A stretch of 64,000 nucleotides of DNA from Cepaea nemoralis (taxonomy: Eukaryota > Mollusca > Gastropoda > Stylommatophora > Helicidae): the NCBI GenBank assembly GCA_014155875.1, contig JACEFZ010003481.1, forward strand, positions 1 through 64,000, in the 5' to 3' direction. Below the pieces are notes generated by a model that made no database searches, was not told the origin of the DNA, and worked only from the letters and a program-made list of their open reading frames with translations. Position 1 is the stretch's first letter, and each line of letters begins with the position of its first letter. Positions 45,310 to 56,159 of this stretch are shown piece after piece. The translations under genes and the position numbers were made by a program.

Positions 45310-45480
45310 GCCCCTCACTGTATGAGTAGTGGAAAACTGCAACCTGTTGTGATAGCTGGTCAGATTTATGGAAAGGGACAGAAGAAGACAGTGAGAGAGG
45401 ATTCTGTGAGATAGTCTGTTCTTATGGCGTAGGACAACGTCAGCATACGAATTCATACTTTTTGTGTGTGCGTCCGGTGG
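45310..45480 (+). pseudogene. Second small RTE-like C-terminal fragment
   Basis: The stretch gtggtcagatttatgg... parallels 44998-45110 (gacagatttgttgaacg...): both read a VI/VR-GQI segment followed by a basic run and a V-R-I-like segment. It is very short and diverged. Confidence 0.4.
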
Positions 45481-46264
45481 CTTTGAACTCAAGCGTGTCC
45501 ATATATAGCATACACGTGCCACTGCGTCTACTGCACTGGACTCCTTTTTTGCGTGTGAATTAGCTTTCCCTGTTACCAGTGTCCCTCGCCATAGGGCAAA
45601 CCCATTCCGATTTCTGAGGTATTTGTAATATGCGTCCCCAAGTCAAGGATGAGAAGTCAACATATTAGTCCAATTGACCGGTGTAGGTGGTGATCCCGCT
45701 ACTCCGGCATCAGCATACCGGAAGTGTAAGAGCCAGCACGCCTATGCTTTGACCATGCCGACTAGCACTGGTACCCTGTGTTAGAGATAGCCACCACGGA
45801 GGAATCAGGGAAAAGTATGTGAAAAATTCAATCACTCAAATGAAAACTGACAACAAAAGGTGGACAGATCATTTCAAATACATTCGCAGATATTGATTGG
45901 CATTCACAGAAGTGGAGCAAGAAGCTGAAAAAGGACACCCGCTATAAATTATACAAATGAAAATGTATAGTCTGGACAAAGCGGGATTCGAACCTGTCGC
46001 CTCCAAAAGAGAAGAGTACTTACCTGAAGGAACAAGTGTATTCCGACGATAACAGATGAACAAGAAGCAAGCAAGAGTACGCTATCTTATAGAAAAACAA
46101 ACAAGATGCGCGGAAAGAAAACTATAGCAAATTAAACAAGTAAAGAGAAGAGGATAAAGCCTAGCGACTCTTCAACAAAATTGAAGGGATTAACAATAAA
46201 ATAAACATTGGACCCTTGGAGGATGTAATGGTGGCATTGAAGCAATAGATTATACAAGGGCTGA
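45481..46264. other. Unassigned stretch
   Basis: No convincing gene. A gggattcgaacctg box-B-like motif (minus strand) near 45983 hints at another decayed tRNA-derived element, but I cannot find a matching box A at the proper distance. Confidence 0.3.
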
Positions 46265-46465
46265 AGCTTTCAATAACCCGTGGTTAGTTAGTTTCAAGCC
46301 GGCCGCCTTCATTTCCCTAGACTCTTCTGGTACCTATTTTAGGCTGGATCGACCTGGAAGGCCAGGTCAGTTTTAAAAAATCCGAATCCGCCCCGATGCG
46401 ATTCGAACTCATGACTCTCGGGCCGGCAAGCGAGCGTTTACCTACTACGCTACCACTTGTGACAC
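46265..46465 (-). mobile_element. tRNA-derived SINE
   Basis: On the minus strand a tggtagcgtagtagg box A near 46455 is followed about 45 nt later by gagttcgaatcgc, a box B, in tRNA-like order. A body with a run of T and ctgacctggccttccaggtc follows. The ends are uncertain, and I see no target duplication. The head resembles a glycine-type tRNA only loosely. Confidence 0.6.
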
Positions 46466-46479
46466 GGTAAAGGAAAAAC

Positions 46480-48290
46480 AAAACAACAGAGGCAATACTG
46501 AAGGGTTCTTAAAGGGAATTAATGAAGAAAAGTTAAGGTTGTTAACCTTTGCATGGTTACATTTCTTTGAATATTATATACGGTTTACCATACATAGCAA
46601 GTCCTGTTTGATGTAATGTTCTCTGAATGACTATCGATAAACTAGACCCCTGGTGTGCCAATAGAGCAGAGGATGGGACCCATTTTACTGCAAAAGGCAA
46701 TTAGTGTATTTATAACATCATTCGATGGCAATACAAAATTATATATATGTATATTAGCATGCTATATTTGGTCCAGGCCGTGCCGTACCGTACTATGATA
46801 CAGAGAGGCAGCCGCAGCAGGCGGCACCATAAAGGGGAGGGGGGCATAAGTAGTGAAATAAACATACAATTTGAACCATTCAGGGGCGGCATTTCGAAGA
46901 CTTGCATAATACCGAGAAAATCTAAGCACATCCCTGATTTGACCAAACATGTAATTGACTCACCCCTAATGTGATGGCTGAAACTTCTTCTCTTTGGTGA
47001 GGCGTGATATGTTAGGTAGTGTTGATGATGTTACTACTCGCAACTGCTTGTCCAGGTTGGCGCCGGTCAGTCTAGAGCACAGTGGACTCTTTGCGGTGGT
47101 AAGATCTATATGGTGCTCTCTGCTTTTTTCAGGAAGTGATGCAATAGAAAAAGTGTAAACTTAGGTGAAATAAGCTGAGAAGAGAATGCCATATCTCTTT
47201 CGGGAAGACATGAGTGGGATGAACACTGGATAAAGAAAGCGAGGGTACACACATAAAGACATGGGAATGACAGATAAGTGCGGAATGACAGGATCATATT
47301 AGAAAAAAAAATGGTTAAATGAAACTGTGTTTGACATTGGGGCTACAAGGTGTAAAAGATACCAGCTAGAAAATATGAGGCTGTTTTCAAAATTTAGGAT
47401 GTTTTCCACAATTGAGGCTGTTTTCCAGAGACGTGTGATCTCTTTCAAGAGCAGTGCACGATTAGTTAGCTTGGCCTGGATATCAGTCACGCCATAGTGA
47501 TCGACACTATAGAAATTTGTAGATTCCGGTTTATAGGCAAAACTATTAGCATCCAAGAGATGTTGCATATGCCGTCGTCTAAGCGTTAGTCTATTTCGCC
47601 GATGTATTTCATAACACATCGTTACAGATTGTGGCGCTTGCAGGAAAATCCTTACGGATGTAGAAAATGGCACTAGGAAAAAGTCACAGTGTTTTAATCA
47701 CATACGGACAGATCTGACACCGAGGTTTAAGATAAGTCACAGTGCCAGACTGGGGCTCAGAAAATAGGCATAATCTGTTCTGGACTATCGCGTATATATA
47801 ATTATATAACCTAACTTGCGACGTCACCTGCGAACCACGCTGACAAAAACAGACGATAACAAAATACATTCTGACGCATGAGTTTATTATATTTATTCAG
47901 CAACACATTGTGTATAATATCAGTATCAATATAAATATGTCATGAACATACAGATATATGGAAAACATGCTAGATTAAGTAATTAACAATAAGCAACAAT
48001 ACTACATAAATACTGTATAATCAAATGAAACACACTCACAGCCCATAGTTTGTATTTACGATGAATATAACTCATATTTACATTTACAAAAAGACCCGTA
48101 GCGGGGGTTTTCCGTGGGTAAACGAAGTGCTAGGACCGTTATATTTTGTAGGAATGTGGAATCTTGACCGGCACATGCCATAGTCAGCTTGGCGCCGTAA
48201 TTGTTGCACAGATGAGCCTGATGATATTATACAAGATGGTAGTGAAACGTTAGAGGGGTGGGAGGACTGTACAAGAGGTGCTATATAAGA
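46480..48290. other. Long stretch without recognised genes
   Basis: I see only short frames with no family motifs, AT-rich sequence (47880-48060) and a few small direct repeats. It may hold old repeats or unannotated non-coding exons. Nothing can be named from the sequence. Confidence 0.4.
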
Positions 48291-48300
48291 TTTGAGACCC

Positions 48301-48690
48301 CCCAGCCCCGATGTGTCTCCACCTTGCCGCGGAGGAGGGGGGGGGGGGAGCTTGTGTGTCCCAATGACCCAAAGAACTAAGCCGACGGAAGCACAACTAT
48401 GTGTCGGATAGGACTTGGGTTAGGGGTCAGACTAAGAGACACAACCTGCTGCTCTGCAGGTAGACTGAGGATTGCAGTCAAAAGCCAAAATCAGGCCCAC
48501 GAAAGCAGAAGTCTTGCTCCAGACACAAAACTCAAAGGCTCTCAGCCGAGGGATATGGCTGAACGCCTCTAAGCCATAAACCCTCGGATGTGAGAGCCGG
48601 TCCGATACTCACCTACCGAAAAATGGAGGTGAGATGCTGAGCACGCTACATGCTTAGTTCAGATACTTGTTGCCATATAGTAAGTGCAAA
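48301..48690 (+). mobile_element. 5' region of a Nimb-like LINE copy
   Basis: The segment parallels 8621-8810: a gatgtgtctccaccttgccg start, cttgtgtgtcccaatgaccc, aagccgacgg, then cctgctgctctgcaggtaga. It contains an 11- to 12-G run near 48339 and lacks the second 118-bp unit. No ORF follows in the expected place. Confidence 0.7.
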
Positions 48691-49400
48691 CAAGAATAAC
48701 GTCATATGAATTAGAGAGAAATCCTCGACGCCAAATACGATAAAAAAACTAAGGGACGCGTTGGAAACACGAGAAACGTCACAGAGCGATTAGCCCAACA
48801 ACGGGAGACTTATGGGGAAATGGAAACGAGAAGGCAGTGCAATTTTGGATGTCACTAAATCGAACTGGACTGATGGTTACTTGGCATTAAACCAGTGGCG
48901 GAATATTACTACCTGACAAGAAAGAGGCTTTGCAACATGATGCAGAATATCGCCACGAATAAATGAACCAACAGCGAGAGGAAATAGCTGTATTTTCCAG
49001 AGCGGCAAGAAACATGACCGATGGAGAGAGAGAAGGATTTTAGAGGACGTATAGCCTAATATGTAAACAGTTGTAATAACAAGGTTTGTGATCTTTTCTA
49101 ATTATTATAAGCTACAAATAAGACTTGCTGCGGACCTGGTGGAACAGGCCCAGTAAGTGCTACATAGTAATTATTGGACACGTTAACTCCTTGTATGCTG
49201 TAGAATATATTAAACGGCAGTTTTGCTTGACTACGTCAAAGAATCCAATCTCGTCAATTTTGTTCATATTGCTGTTTTGATTTATTGGAGCGAGCCGAGA
49301 ATACCTTTTGTTGGAATTCATATCAGTTCATAATTATATCAGCAGCAGTGCGGATGGGGAGCTGGGGGATACGGGGGATCTCCGGATGAGAGGACGAATC
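48691..49400. other. Unassigned stretch between Nimb-like 5' and 3' ends
   Basis: This lies where the LINE coding region should be, but it is only about 700 bp and shows no EN, RT or RNase H motifs. A broken frame reads ILDAKYDKKTKGR and NVTERLAQQRETYGE, which I do not recognise. Confidence 0.35.
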
Positions 49401-49404
49401 TAGC

Positions 49405-49860
49405 GAATCCAACACGTGGTAGTCCGAAGCGAAAGCTATATGAGTGGATGTCGTCCGCAGACTGCCAGTCCCTGGTTTGTGTGGGGAGCGACCAGTGGCA
49501 AAACGAAATGCTCAATACATGGAAGTGAGGAATTAAAGCAGCCACGAGCAAGATGTGGCGACTCCTCGGATGAGCCCAGTCTCAGAGCGCTATATGCCGG
49601 CTCTGCATTTATGGAAGCCTCCTTGGATAGCGGGGAATGCCCATGGTCCGTCCCTGCCTTCCCTTGAGGGTTGACCGTGATGTCTTTGACCGTCTTACCT
49701 TGACCAGCTGAGATGTGGGCGACACCACAGCAGTAAAAGTCTAACGTCTCTCGAAACCCCGGGAAGGCAAACCCGTAAAAATGCCAACTGAAGTCGGATG
49801 TGCTGGCCTACGGGTGCAAATAAATCAGGCACAACGCAAAAAACATCCGAGTGAAATGTC
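49405..49860 (+). mobile_element. 3' region of a diverged Nimb-like LINE copy
   Basis: It aligns with 13130-13590: gtccgaagcgaaagct, gtggatgtcgtccgcagact, tatggaagcctccttggat, gcggggaatgcccatggt and gaagtcggatgtgctggcct. The GAA tail is lost. It pairs with the 5' region at 48301. Confidence 0.75.
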
Positions 49861-49959
49861 TTTCGTGCTAGGAACAGCTCTGACTACCTAGTTCTCCGAA
49901 TGCCCCTCGTGGCCGGAACAACTCTGACTAGGTAGTTTTCCGAGCTCTGACGGACACAA

Positions 49960-50593
49960 CGACAAGCACATGTCCGAATCGAAAACTCGCTGAGTGGATA
50001 CCATCTGCAGACCGGCCTGGTTTGGTGAAGGAGAGCCTGGCATATGATACCACAACATCTAGCTTAAGAATGGAAGTGGAGGCGGTCACTGCAGCTTTCC
50101 GCTGGATGGAGAATACGATAACCACACACATATCGTGATTGTAACTGGCTCAGAAAGCATGCTGAGTAGGGTGGGGACAGGCAGGCTTCGTGCAGAATGG
50201 CTTGCTTCGCTTCGGAAGTCACGGGTGGCAAGCATCGTCTGGATCTTTTCTCCGGGGCATGCTGGTGTGCTGGGGAATGAACAGGTGGACAGATTAGCTG
50301 GCTCTGCAAAACTTGGTGGAGTATTGATGCATGATAAGGCAGATGTGGTTGCGGCCTTGTGGGAGCACGTGTACACCTCGGAGGAGCAAATGGATCACCA
50401 TGGTCTGGCAAGAATGCGACAGCGAGGGGTGACGAGGGGATCTGGCCGACGATCGACGCTCAGAGGAAAGACGAGACGCAAATATAATCAGATTGCTACT
50501 GGTACAATTAGTGTTGGAACTCTTCGCTGGCTGCTGGGGATGGGGCGGAGCGCTTATGGGAATGCCCCGAATGCTGTGATGTCGGAGTCCTAA
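49960..50593 (+). pseudogene. RNase H domain of another I/R1-type LINE, 5' truncated
   Basis: The frame first shows SLRMEVEAVTAAFRWMEN and an IVTGSESM segment (D usually in place of G), then VWIFSPGHAGVLGNEQVDRLAG, the C-terminal RNase H signature, and runs to a stop at 50593. A stop near 50130 divides it. A TCAA repeat tail (50594-50613) follows. The upstream 60 bp repeat the Nimb-like 3' phrase tccgaatcgaaaactcgctg, so two families are fused or nested here. Confidence 0.7.
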
Positions 50594-50613
50594 ATCAATC
50601 AATCAATCAATCA

Positions 50614-50860
50614 TAAAGACTACATGTCATGGCAGTACAGACCAAGCCCTAAGCCTCAGTCGGCAACTGGTCTAGGATGGAAGTTCCGACAGGCGGATAG
50701 TTAGAGCTTTACTTTGCTGATCCTGCAGCTTCTGCAGCTTGTCTTGTTCTAGACGTATTGATGTTACCTTTCCTCGGGAGTAAACTAGGAAGGCCGAGAG
50801 AGGGTTTTGCTGCAAGTGCAAAACATGATTTCTAAATATAGCTTAGGATTTGAATTACAG
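50614..50860 (+). mobile_element. 5' region fragment of the C2H2-finger LINE family
   Basis: It matches about 29918-30165: gtcatggcagtacagaccaa, ggtctaggatggaagttccg, gcagcttctgcagcttgtct and aggccgagagaggg. It is truncated at both ends and directly follows the TCAA tail. Confidence 0.75.
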
Positions 50861-51009
50861 AGTTATACTGCTATTCTTCTACTCTTTTCTAGACCAACAT
50901 CAATATATTTTGTATGCATTGGCTATTACACAAGAGAAGTTCAAATTAGAGCAGAACAGACAGAAGCAGCATTTCACAACATGAAGTATATATGCACAAC
51001 ATTTTTGTC

Positions 51010-51075
51010 AAAGAAGAAGAATAAAAAGAAGAGAAAAACCAAAAAGATGAAGACGAAAAAGAAGAAGAAGAAGAA

Positions 51076-51107
<32 letters not shown>

Positions 51108-51133
51108 AGAAGAAGAGGAGGAAGAAGCAGAGG
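51010..51133. repeat. GAA/AAG-rich purine tract
   Basis: An imperfect then perfect GAA run (plus strand) lies about 90 bp downstream of the stop codon of the minus-strand gene, so it would fall in its 3' untranslated region as a pyrimidine tract. Lys- or Phe-rich frames here are artefacts. Confidence 0.9.
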
Positions 51134-51221
51134 TAGATTAACCACAGGCTATCACCAACTACCGCTGGAGCCCACATAAAGAAAACGTTTTGAGCAGGAG
51201 TTTCTCACTCTTTCATGGAAG

Positions 51222-51810
51222 CTACAAGGATTTCGACCATTTGTCTTTGACCCAAAGTCTGGAGTTTGGCTTGGCTATTGTCCCATCTGGCAAGATGGTA
51301 ATGTCACTGTCAGACGAGCCTGTGCGACATTTGTTGTATTTCCCAACTAACAAGATGACGATGAAAATGATAATGGTCGCACCCAAGACTCCAAAGACGA
51401 TCCCGATTATTGAACCAGTTTTTAAACTTCGATCACCTTCAACACGGCTGCTGGAGCCGTTGCCTGAAGGGTTCGTTTGGTTGGCCGGCGTTACAGTGGC
51501 TGACGTAGAAGCGGTAGACACAGCCGGAGTAGTTAATGGTGATGTTACTGTGCTGGACATAGCTCCTCCCGTGTCAAGTCCAGGCAGACACTGGTACTCG
51601 ATGAAAGAAAACGATGTCAGAGATGGGTAATTGTTGGGATCACAGTTTCCTAGGGAGGAGGACACTCTCAGGCCGGGGAAAGCACAGTAGGACACCCCAG
51701 AGCATTTCTCGATAACTTCCTGCAACTCAACATCGTTTTGGAAAACGCAATCGGCCTTGTTTGGGTCTCGGACACAGCAGCTGGCGTAGGGGGCAGTTCT
51801 GTCGCATCCG
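51222..51810 (-). CDS. Terminal exon: half lectin module, Ser/Thr stalk, TM helix, tail
   Basis: The exon starts after a tgatttacag acceptor and enters in phase 2. It encodes about 196 residues. A Cys-rich module comes first (CDRTAPYASCC, DCVFQNDVELQEVIEKCSGV, SYCAFPGLRVSSSLG, DPNNYPSLTSF, QCL), resembling the C-terminal half of a SUEL/galactose-binding lectin domain. A Ser/Thr/Pro-rich stalk (about residues 75-125) follows, then a hydrophobic helix (GSIIGIVFGVLGATIIIFIV) and a KYNKC cytoplasmic tail of about 40 residues. The product would be a type I surface protein. The stop is at 51222-51224. The lectin name is inferred from Cys spacing. Confidence 0.75.
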
Positions 51811-52199
51811 CTGTAAATCAGAAATGCATGGTGAATGCTTTTGATTATCTAAATAAAGCATAAATTGAAATATAGACACGATTTCAATGATACAAAACTG
51901 AGGACTTTACGAGGGCGTTTAAGTTAACAGCCATACTATTTTTATAGGGAAAAGAGGAGGCAAATACATGTTACTTTACATAGAAATAACTTAGATATTC
52001 ACAACAAGGAGCGTATCAATACATCACTGTCTTCTTCTCTTCAGCAGCCTGGTCTCGACATATTTCGGCAACCATGACTCCCCATTTCTGCTATCTACTA
52101 GTTTTGTGAAAGTGTTGCTCATATTATTTTTTATCGCCCAGCTGTTAAAACTTTACTAATACAAACTTCTCTGTCGTTCGTTCTTTCTCGTGCCTGAGT

Positions 52200-52667
52200 A
52201 TCTTTCACACTGGCACCTTGCCGTCATAACAAACGATAGTTTGGTACACTTTGCTTCAAAAAAGGCATAATAACTACAACCCATGGCGGGGACCAGGGAT
52301 GAAGTTACACCTCTCCATAGCACAAAGCCTGGGCTAAATTGTAGAGAACATGTGTTGCCCATGCAGAATGATTCCTCTCCCAGACTGCCTAGTTTAATCC
52401 AGAGAAAATTTAACAACAACACATCTGGAACAAGACAAGCTGCAGAAGCTGGTGGATGAGCAAAGTAACGCTCAAACTGTTCGCTTGTCGGAGCTTCATC
52501 CTAGACCAGTTGTCGACCAAGGCTAAGAATCTGGTCCGCTCTGCCATGACATTTAATTTTATAAATTGCATTTCCTCGCACTAGGGTAAGTGCCTGTACC
52601 CTCCAGTTCTGCCCCTCTACCGGAAGCTGCTGGCACAATGTGGGGTGTTGGGTTTGGTGAGCGCCGC
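52200..52667 (-). mobile_element. Internally deleted derivative of the C2H2-finger LINE
   Basis: On the minus strand the 5' region (matching about 29810-30185) is joined directly to the 3' end (matching about 33625-33690: gttattatgcct, aaactatcgtttgt, gacggcaaggtgcca). The whole open frame is missing. It keeps both ends and no enzyme, so it would depend on a full element. It lies in the 1.8-kb intron of the lectin-like gene. Confidence 0.8.
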
Positions 52668-52931
52668 AAGTACCTCCAATATTAAACTAATTTAAAGTGA
52701 TATTCCCCATTACTTTCCCTTGTATTTTCCTTGTGATGTCGGCTTGCGATTTAATAATATGTGTAGCAACCAAAACCTCGGTGTAGGTTTTCTTCTCTGA
52801 CCGTGGGGAAACTAGAATAAGCGAATCTATCCAACAAACACTGAGAATTGAATGTTAGTGTTCAGTTAGTTGCATATTGTTTACAGTACGCCAGAGTCAT
52901 CCCCAGCATTATTTTGGTGTTTGGATGTATT

Positions 52932-53420
52932 GGCAAGTTTACGTTCAGTAGTTTGCCATTGCTTTCTGAACAAACGGCACTCATACCATTGAATGAAATA
53001 CCAACGCAAGGCGGTCTGCTGTCAAATCGCCCGCAGTTAGTTTTGAACGCGGTATGCGAGATTACGAATTGCGTCCGTAACTCCTTCGACACCGAGCCGG
53101 TATATGCATGGTAGGATACATTAATAATATTATCTGTTTACCTTTCGGGTGGCCCGTCAAACACCGTCGACGTTTATGTGTTGTTTCGGATTTTAGTCTT
53201 ATGCGTACCGTAATTGCTTCCCATATTCCATATATTATATATTGCGAACCGGTTCTGTGGCTAAGGAGTTACGAACACAATTCGTAATCCCACATACCCC
53301 GTTCTGAACACTGCTGCGGGCGATTTGACAGCAGACAGCTTTTGCGTTGATATTTCACACAATGGTATGAGAGCCGGTCGTTCATAAAAGCAAAGGCAAA
53401 CTACTGAACGTAAACTTGCC
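52932..53420. repeat. Foldback (inverted) repeat, arms of about 170 bp
   Basis: The arm at 52932-53100 (ggcaagtttacgttcagtag ...) is repeated in reverse complement at 53248-53420 (... ctactgaacgtaaacttgcc), with mismatches and a spacer of about 147 bp. It could be a foldback DNA element or a MITE. Target duplications were not found. It lies within the intron between 53628 and 51811. Confidence 0.85.
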
Positions 53421-53628
53421 TAGAAATCACAAACAGCCAAAAGAAAAAAAATGCTGAGGTTGACTGCAACATGCTGCAAAGGATATGCAACTTACTTATT
53501 CTACATACGTTATATTTTAAATATTGAAGTTAATTATAAAAAGATTAAATCACTCAACCAAAATGGCGCTATTCAACTATAAAGGGAAAAATAAAATGAT
53601 GGCAATGACGAGCTATTTGATTACGTAC

Positions 53629-55093
53629 CTGGACAGAGGAGTTGTTCCGTAGAAGACACGAATTATCGACAAGGATCGATTGCTTCCGTCCTGATAATGA
53701 TCCCTACAGTCTAGGTCGTGATTCGTCTCTTGAGCACCTCGTGTGCAAGCCAAGGAAGAATTAAATATTGATCCGTCCAATGGGACGGTGACTGGTGATG
53801 TGTACTGCGTGGTCGATGGGTACTTTGTGGTTGATGAATAGTTCGTGGTCGATGAATAGTTCGTAATCGAAAGGTACTTTGTGGTTGATGAATAGTTCGT
53901 GGTCGATGAATAGTTCGTAGTCGAAAGGTACTTTGTGGTTGATGAATAGTTCGTAGTCGAAGGGTACTTTGTGGTTGATGAATAGTTCGTGGTCAAAGGA
54001 TACGTTGAGGTTGATGAATAGTTTGTGGCCGTTGGGGGGTAATTTGTGGTTGATGAATAGTTCTCGAGGTCATAGTTGTGGTAGATTGGTACTGCGATGT
54101 CGATGAATAGTTCATCGATGAATAGTTTGTGGTAGATGGGTACTGCGAGGTCGATGAATAGTTCATCGATGAATAGTTTGTGGTAGATGGGTACTGCGAT
54201 GTCGATGAATAGTTCATCGATGAATAGTTTGTGGTCGATGGATAGTTCGTTGTCGGTGGGTATTGTGTGGTCGATGAGTACTGCATTGGTTGAAGAGCTA
54301 GACGAAGCTTGAATACCAAGTAGTGTCTGTTGATGAAGTTGAACTAGGAAGAAGTGTTGTACTGTAAAGTTGTTGTGATGTTTGGAGAACGTAGTGGTGG
54401 TAGATTGGTTTGGACACTGCTGAATTTGACTGAGAGCTTGTGCTACAGGTGTGCCGCAGGTGAGTGTGACAGTTAGCGGTACCTACTGAAGATTTGACTC
54501 TTATGTAAATCTTGCCCTGTTGCTGACCTGAGACACGAAAGTGGAAACTAGCCACGTTGGACACAGATGTAAATAGTGATTGGTTGTAAAGCACGTTGTT
54601 GTTGTCATCACAAGTGACGCGAGCTGTTAATTGAGGATATCGGACGTCAGCAAAGGTGATTTCCTCTACACATGTGGCATTGACTTGAGTTAACTGGACA
54701 ATGATGCCATAGAAATTGAGACTGGACCCACAGTCTGTTGTTATGAGACATTGGCAAGTGGTGTTGGTGACAGTTCTTCCAACCAGAACCGTGTTACTCT
54801 CCAAATAGACCTGGCCAACTTGCTGGTCGATGATGTCACTGCAGATTTGACCTGTGACCTGTCTAGACAAACACTGGAACTCGATGAAAGAAAACGATGT
54901 CAGAGATGGATAATTGTTGGGATCACAGTTTCCTAGGGATGAGGACACTCTAAGTGCCGGGAAGGCACAGTAGGACACACCAGAACACTTCTCGATAATG
55001 TCCTGCAGCTCAACATCATTTTGGAAAACGCAATCCGCCTTGTTTGGGTCTCGGACACAGCAGTTGGCGTAGGGGGCAGTTCTATTGCATCCG
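53629..55093 (-). CDS. Internal exon: lectin half, CUB-like module, Thr/Ser/Tyr linker, lectin start; frame broken
   Basis: The exon follows a catcttacag acceptor and ends at a ccag|gtacgtaa donor, with phase 2 at both ends. It encodes the C-terminal half of a SUEL-like module (SYCAFPALRVSSSLG), a Cys-bearing module (ICSDIIDQQVGQVYLES to KIYIRVKSS, CUB-like), a linker, and the N-terminal half of the next module (SLACTRGAQ, HDLDCRDHYQDGS, IRVFYGTTPLS). Against the exon at 63319 it has one extra base near 54471, and the repeat linker changes frame at least twice. It may be inactive, or these may be assembly errors. Confidence 0.65.
53800..54290 (-). repeat. Tandem coding repeats in the linker (NYSSTT-type)
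   Basis: On the minus strand, about 53815-54010 has 18- and 36-bp units encoding TNYSSTTKY(P/L)S variants. About 54075-54235 has three units of 51 bp encoding NYSSMNYSSTSQYPSTT variants. The homologous linker in the exon at 63319 is only about 15 residues long, so the array expanded here. The composition suggests a glycosylated mucin-like stalk. Confidence 0.85.
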
Positions 55094-55327
55094 CTGTAAG
55101 ATGAAAATAAATACTTATGACGCTTTCATTAAAGAACATTTCGTTATCAACATATTGTTGCAGTGAATAAAAATGCGAAGACTATACGAAGAATACATAT
55201 TTCAAAATACAGTTATTTGTATTAGAAAGAAACAGAGAAAGTAGAATATTAAAGTAGTTTATAATAACATACATTAGCTTGTTTTCGAAATAAACATATG
55301 CCGTTCACACGTGGAGAAGAGAACAAG

Positions 55328-56129
55328 AAATTAATTAATTCATTCAGTAGCATGTCGCTTGCAGAACTTCGATCACACAACAACCGTCCTGAAAATATCT
55401 CGGTCATAAGCAGGTGCCCCGCGTCCGATACACCCATCTGGGGATCATCTGCTAGACCTTGTACTCATCTTCTCTTTGGCGTTCCTCTTCTTAAATTCCG
55501 GTGCATATAACACTCCATGATTGTTCACTACAAAGTAGCATGACGTTTCAACTGATCAAAATATTTCAATTTTCGTTGTTGTATAATCTTTAGTAGCCAA
55601 CGTTCTTCAATATTCAGATCTCGTCGTATGGATGCATTTGTTCTTATCTGTATCCAACAAATCTTAAGACGTGCCTATAACATTTATATTCAAAGGCATT
55701 TATGCGCTGCTCAGCTTCTCCAGGTATCACAGGCGTATGTTGTAATTGGGAAAGATGCATGCTCTTAAAAATCTAATAATCTAATTATTGTAGTTCTGTC
55801 TGTCCCCCTCCACAATTTATTCAGTTGTTTATGTTTCTGAAGAGCAATAGATATTCGTCTTTTAATTTCCTTCATTGTGTCACCATTGTTGGCAGTTAAA
55901 GACCCAAGAAATTCGAAAATTTCCATCACCTCCAATTTTTCCTCATTAAAGAATATTTATTTTCCCATAATAGTTTTATCTGAATGAATTATCTATGTTT
56001 TTGCTATGTTAAGATATAAGTTGTGATTTTCACTATACTTTGGTGTTGAGGTTATTAATTTTTCTATACCATTCTGTGATAAGGATACTAATACTGTATC
56101 TTCAGCATATCGAAACTCTGGTATCTCAT
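55328..56129 (-). pseudogene. RTE-like LINE (family A), C-terminal part, host of nested LINE
   Basis: The minus strand matches the family A copy at 375-1088: YAEDTVLVSLSQNGIEKLI, NLYLNIAKT, FLGSLTANNGDTMKEIKRRI, LNIEERWLLKI, MGVSDAGHL and a TGAATGAA-type tail. It is broken by stops. Its upstream half lies at 61414-62890, separated by the Nimb-like insertion with a 14-bp duplication. Confidence 0.85.
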
Positions 56130-56159
56130 TTCTTCTTCTTTCGTTCGCTTGAAATATGT

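Noticed and set aside
50807..51136. Lys-rich frame of 109 codons
   Set aside because: Its second half is the GAA/AAG tract, and its first half is LINE 5' sequence.
52848..53114. Plus-strand frame of 88 codons as a small gene
   Set aside because: It lies on one arm of the foldback repeat and has no family motif. The other arm does not preserve it.
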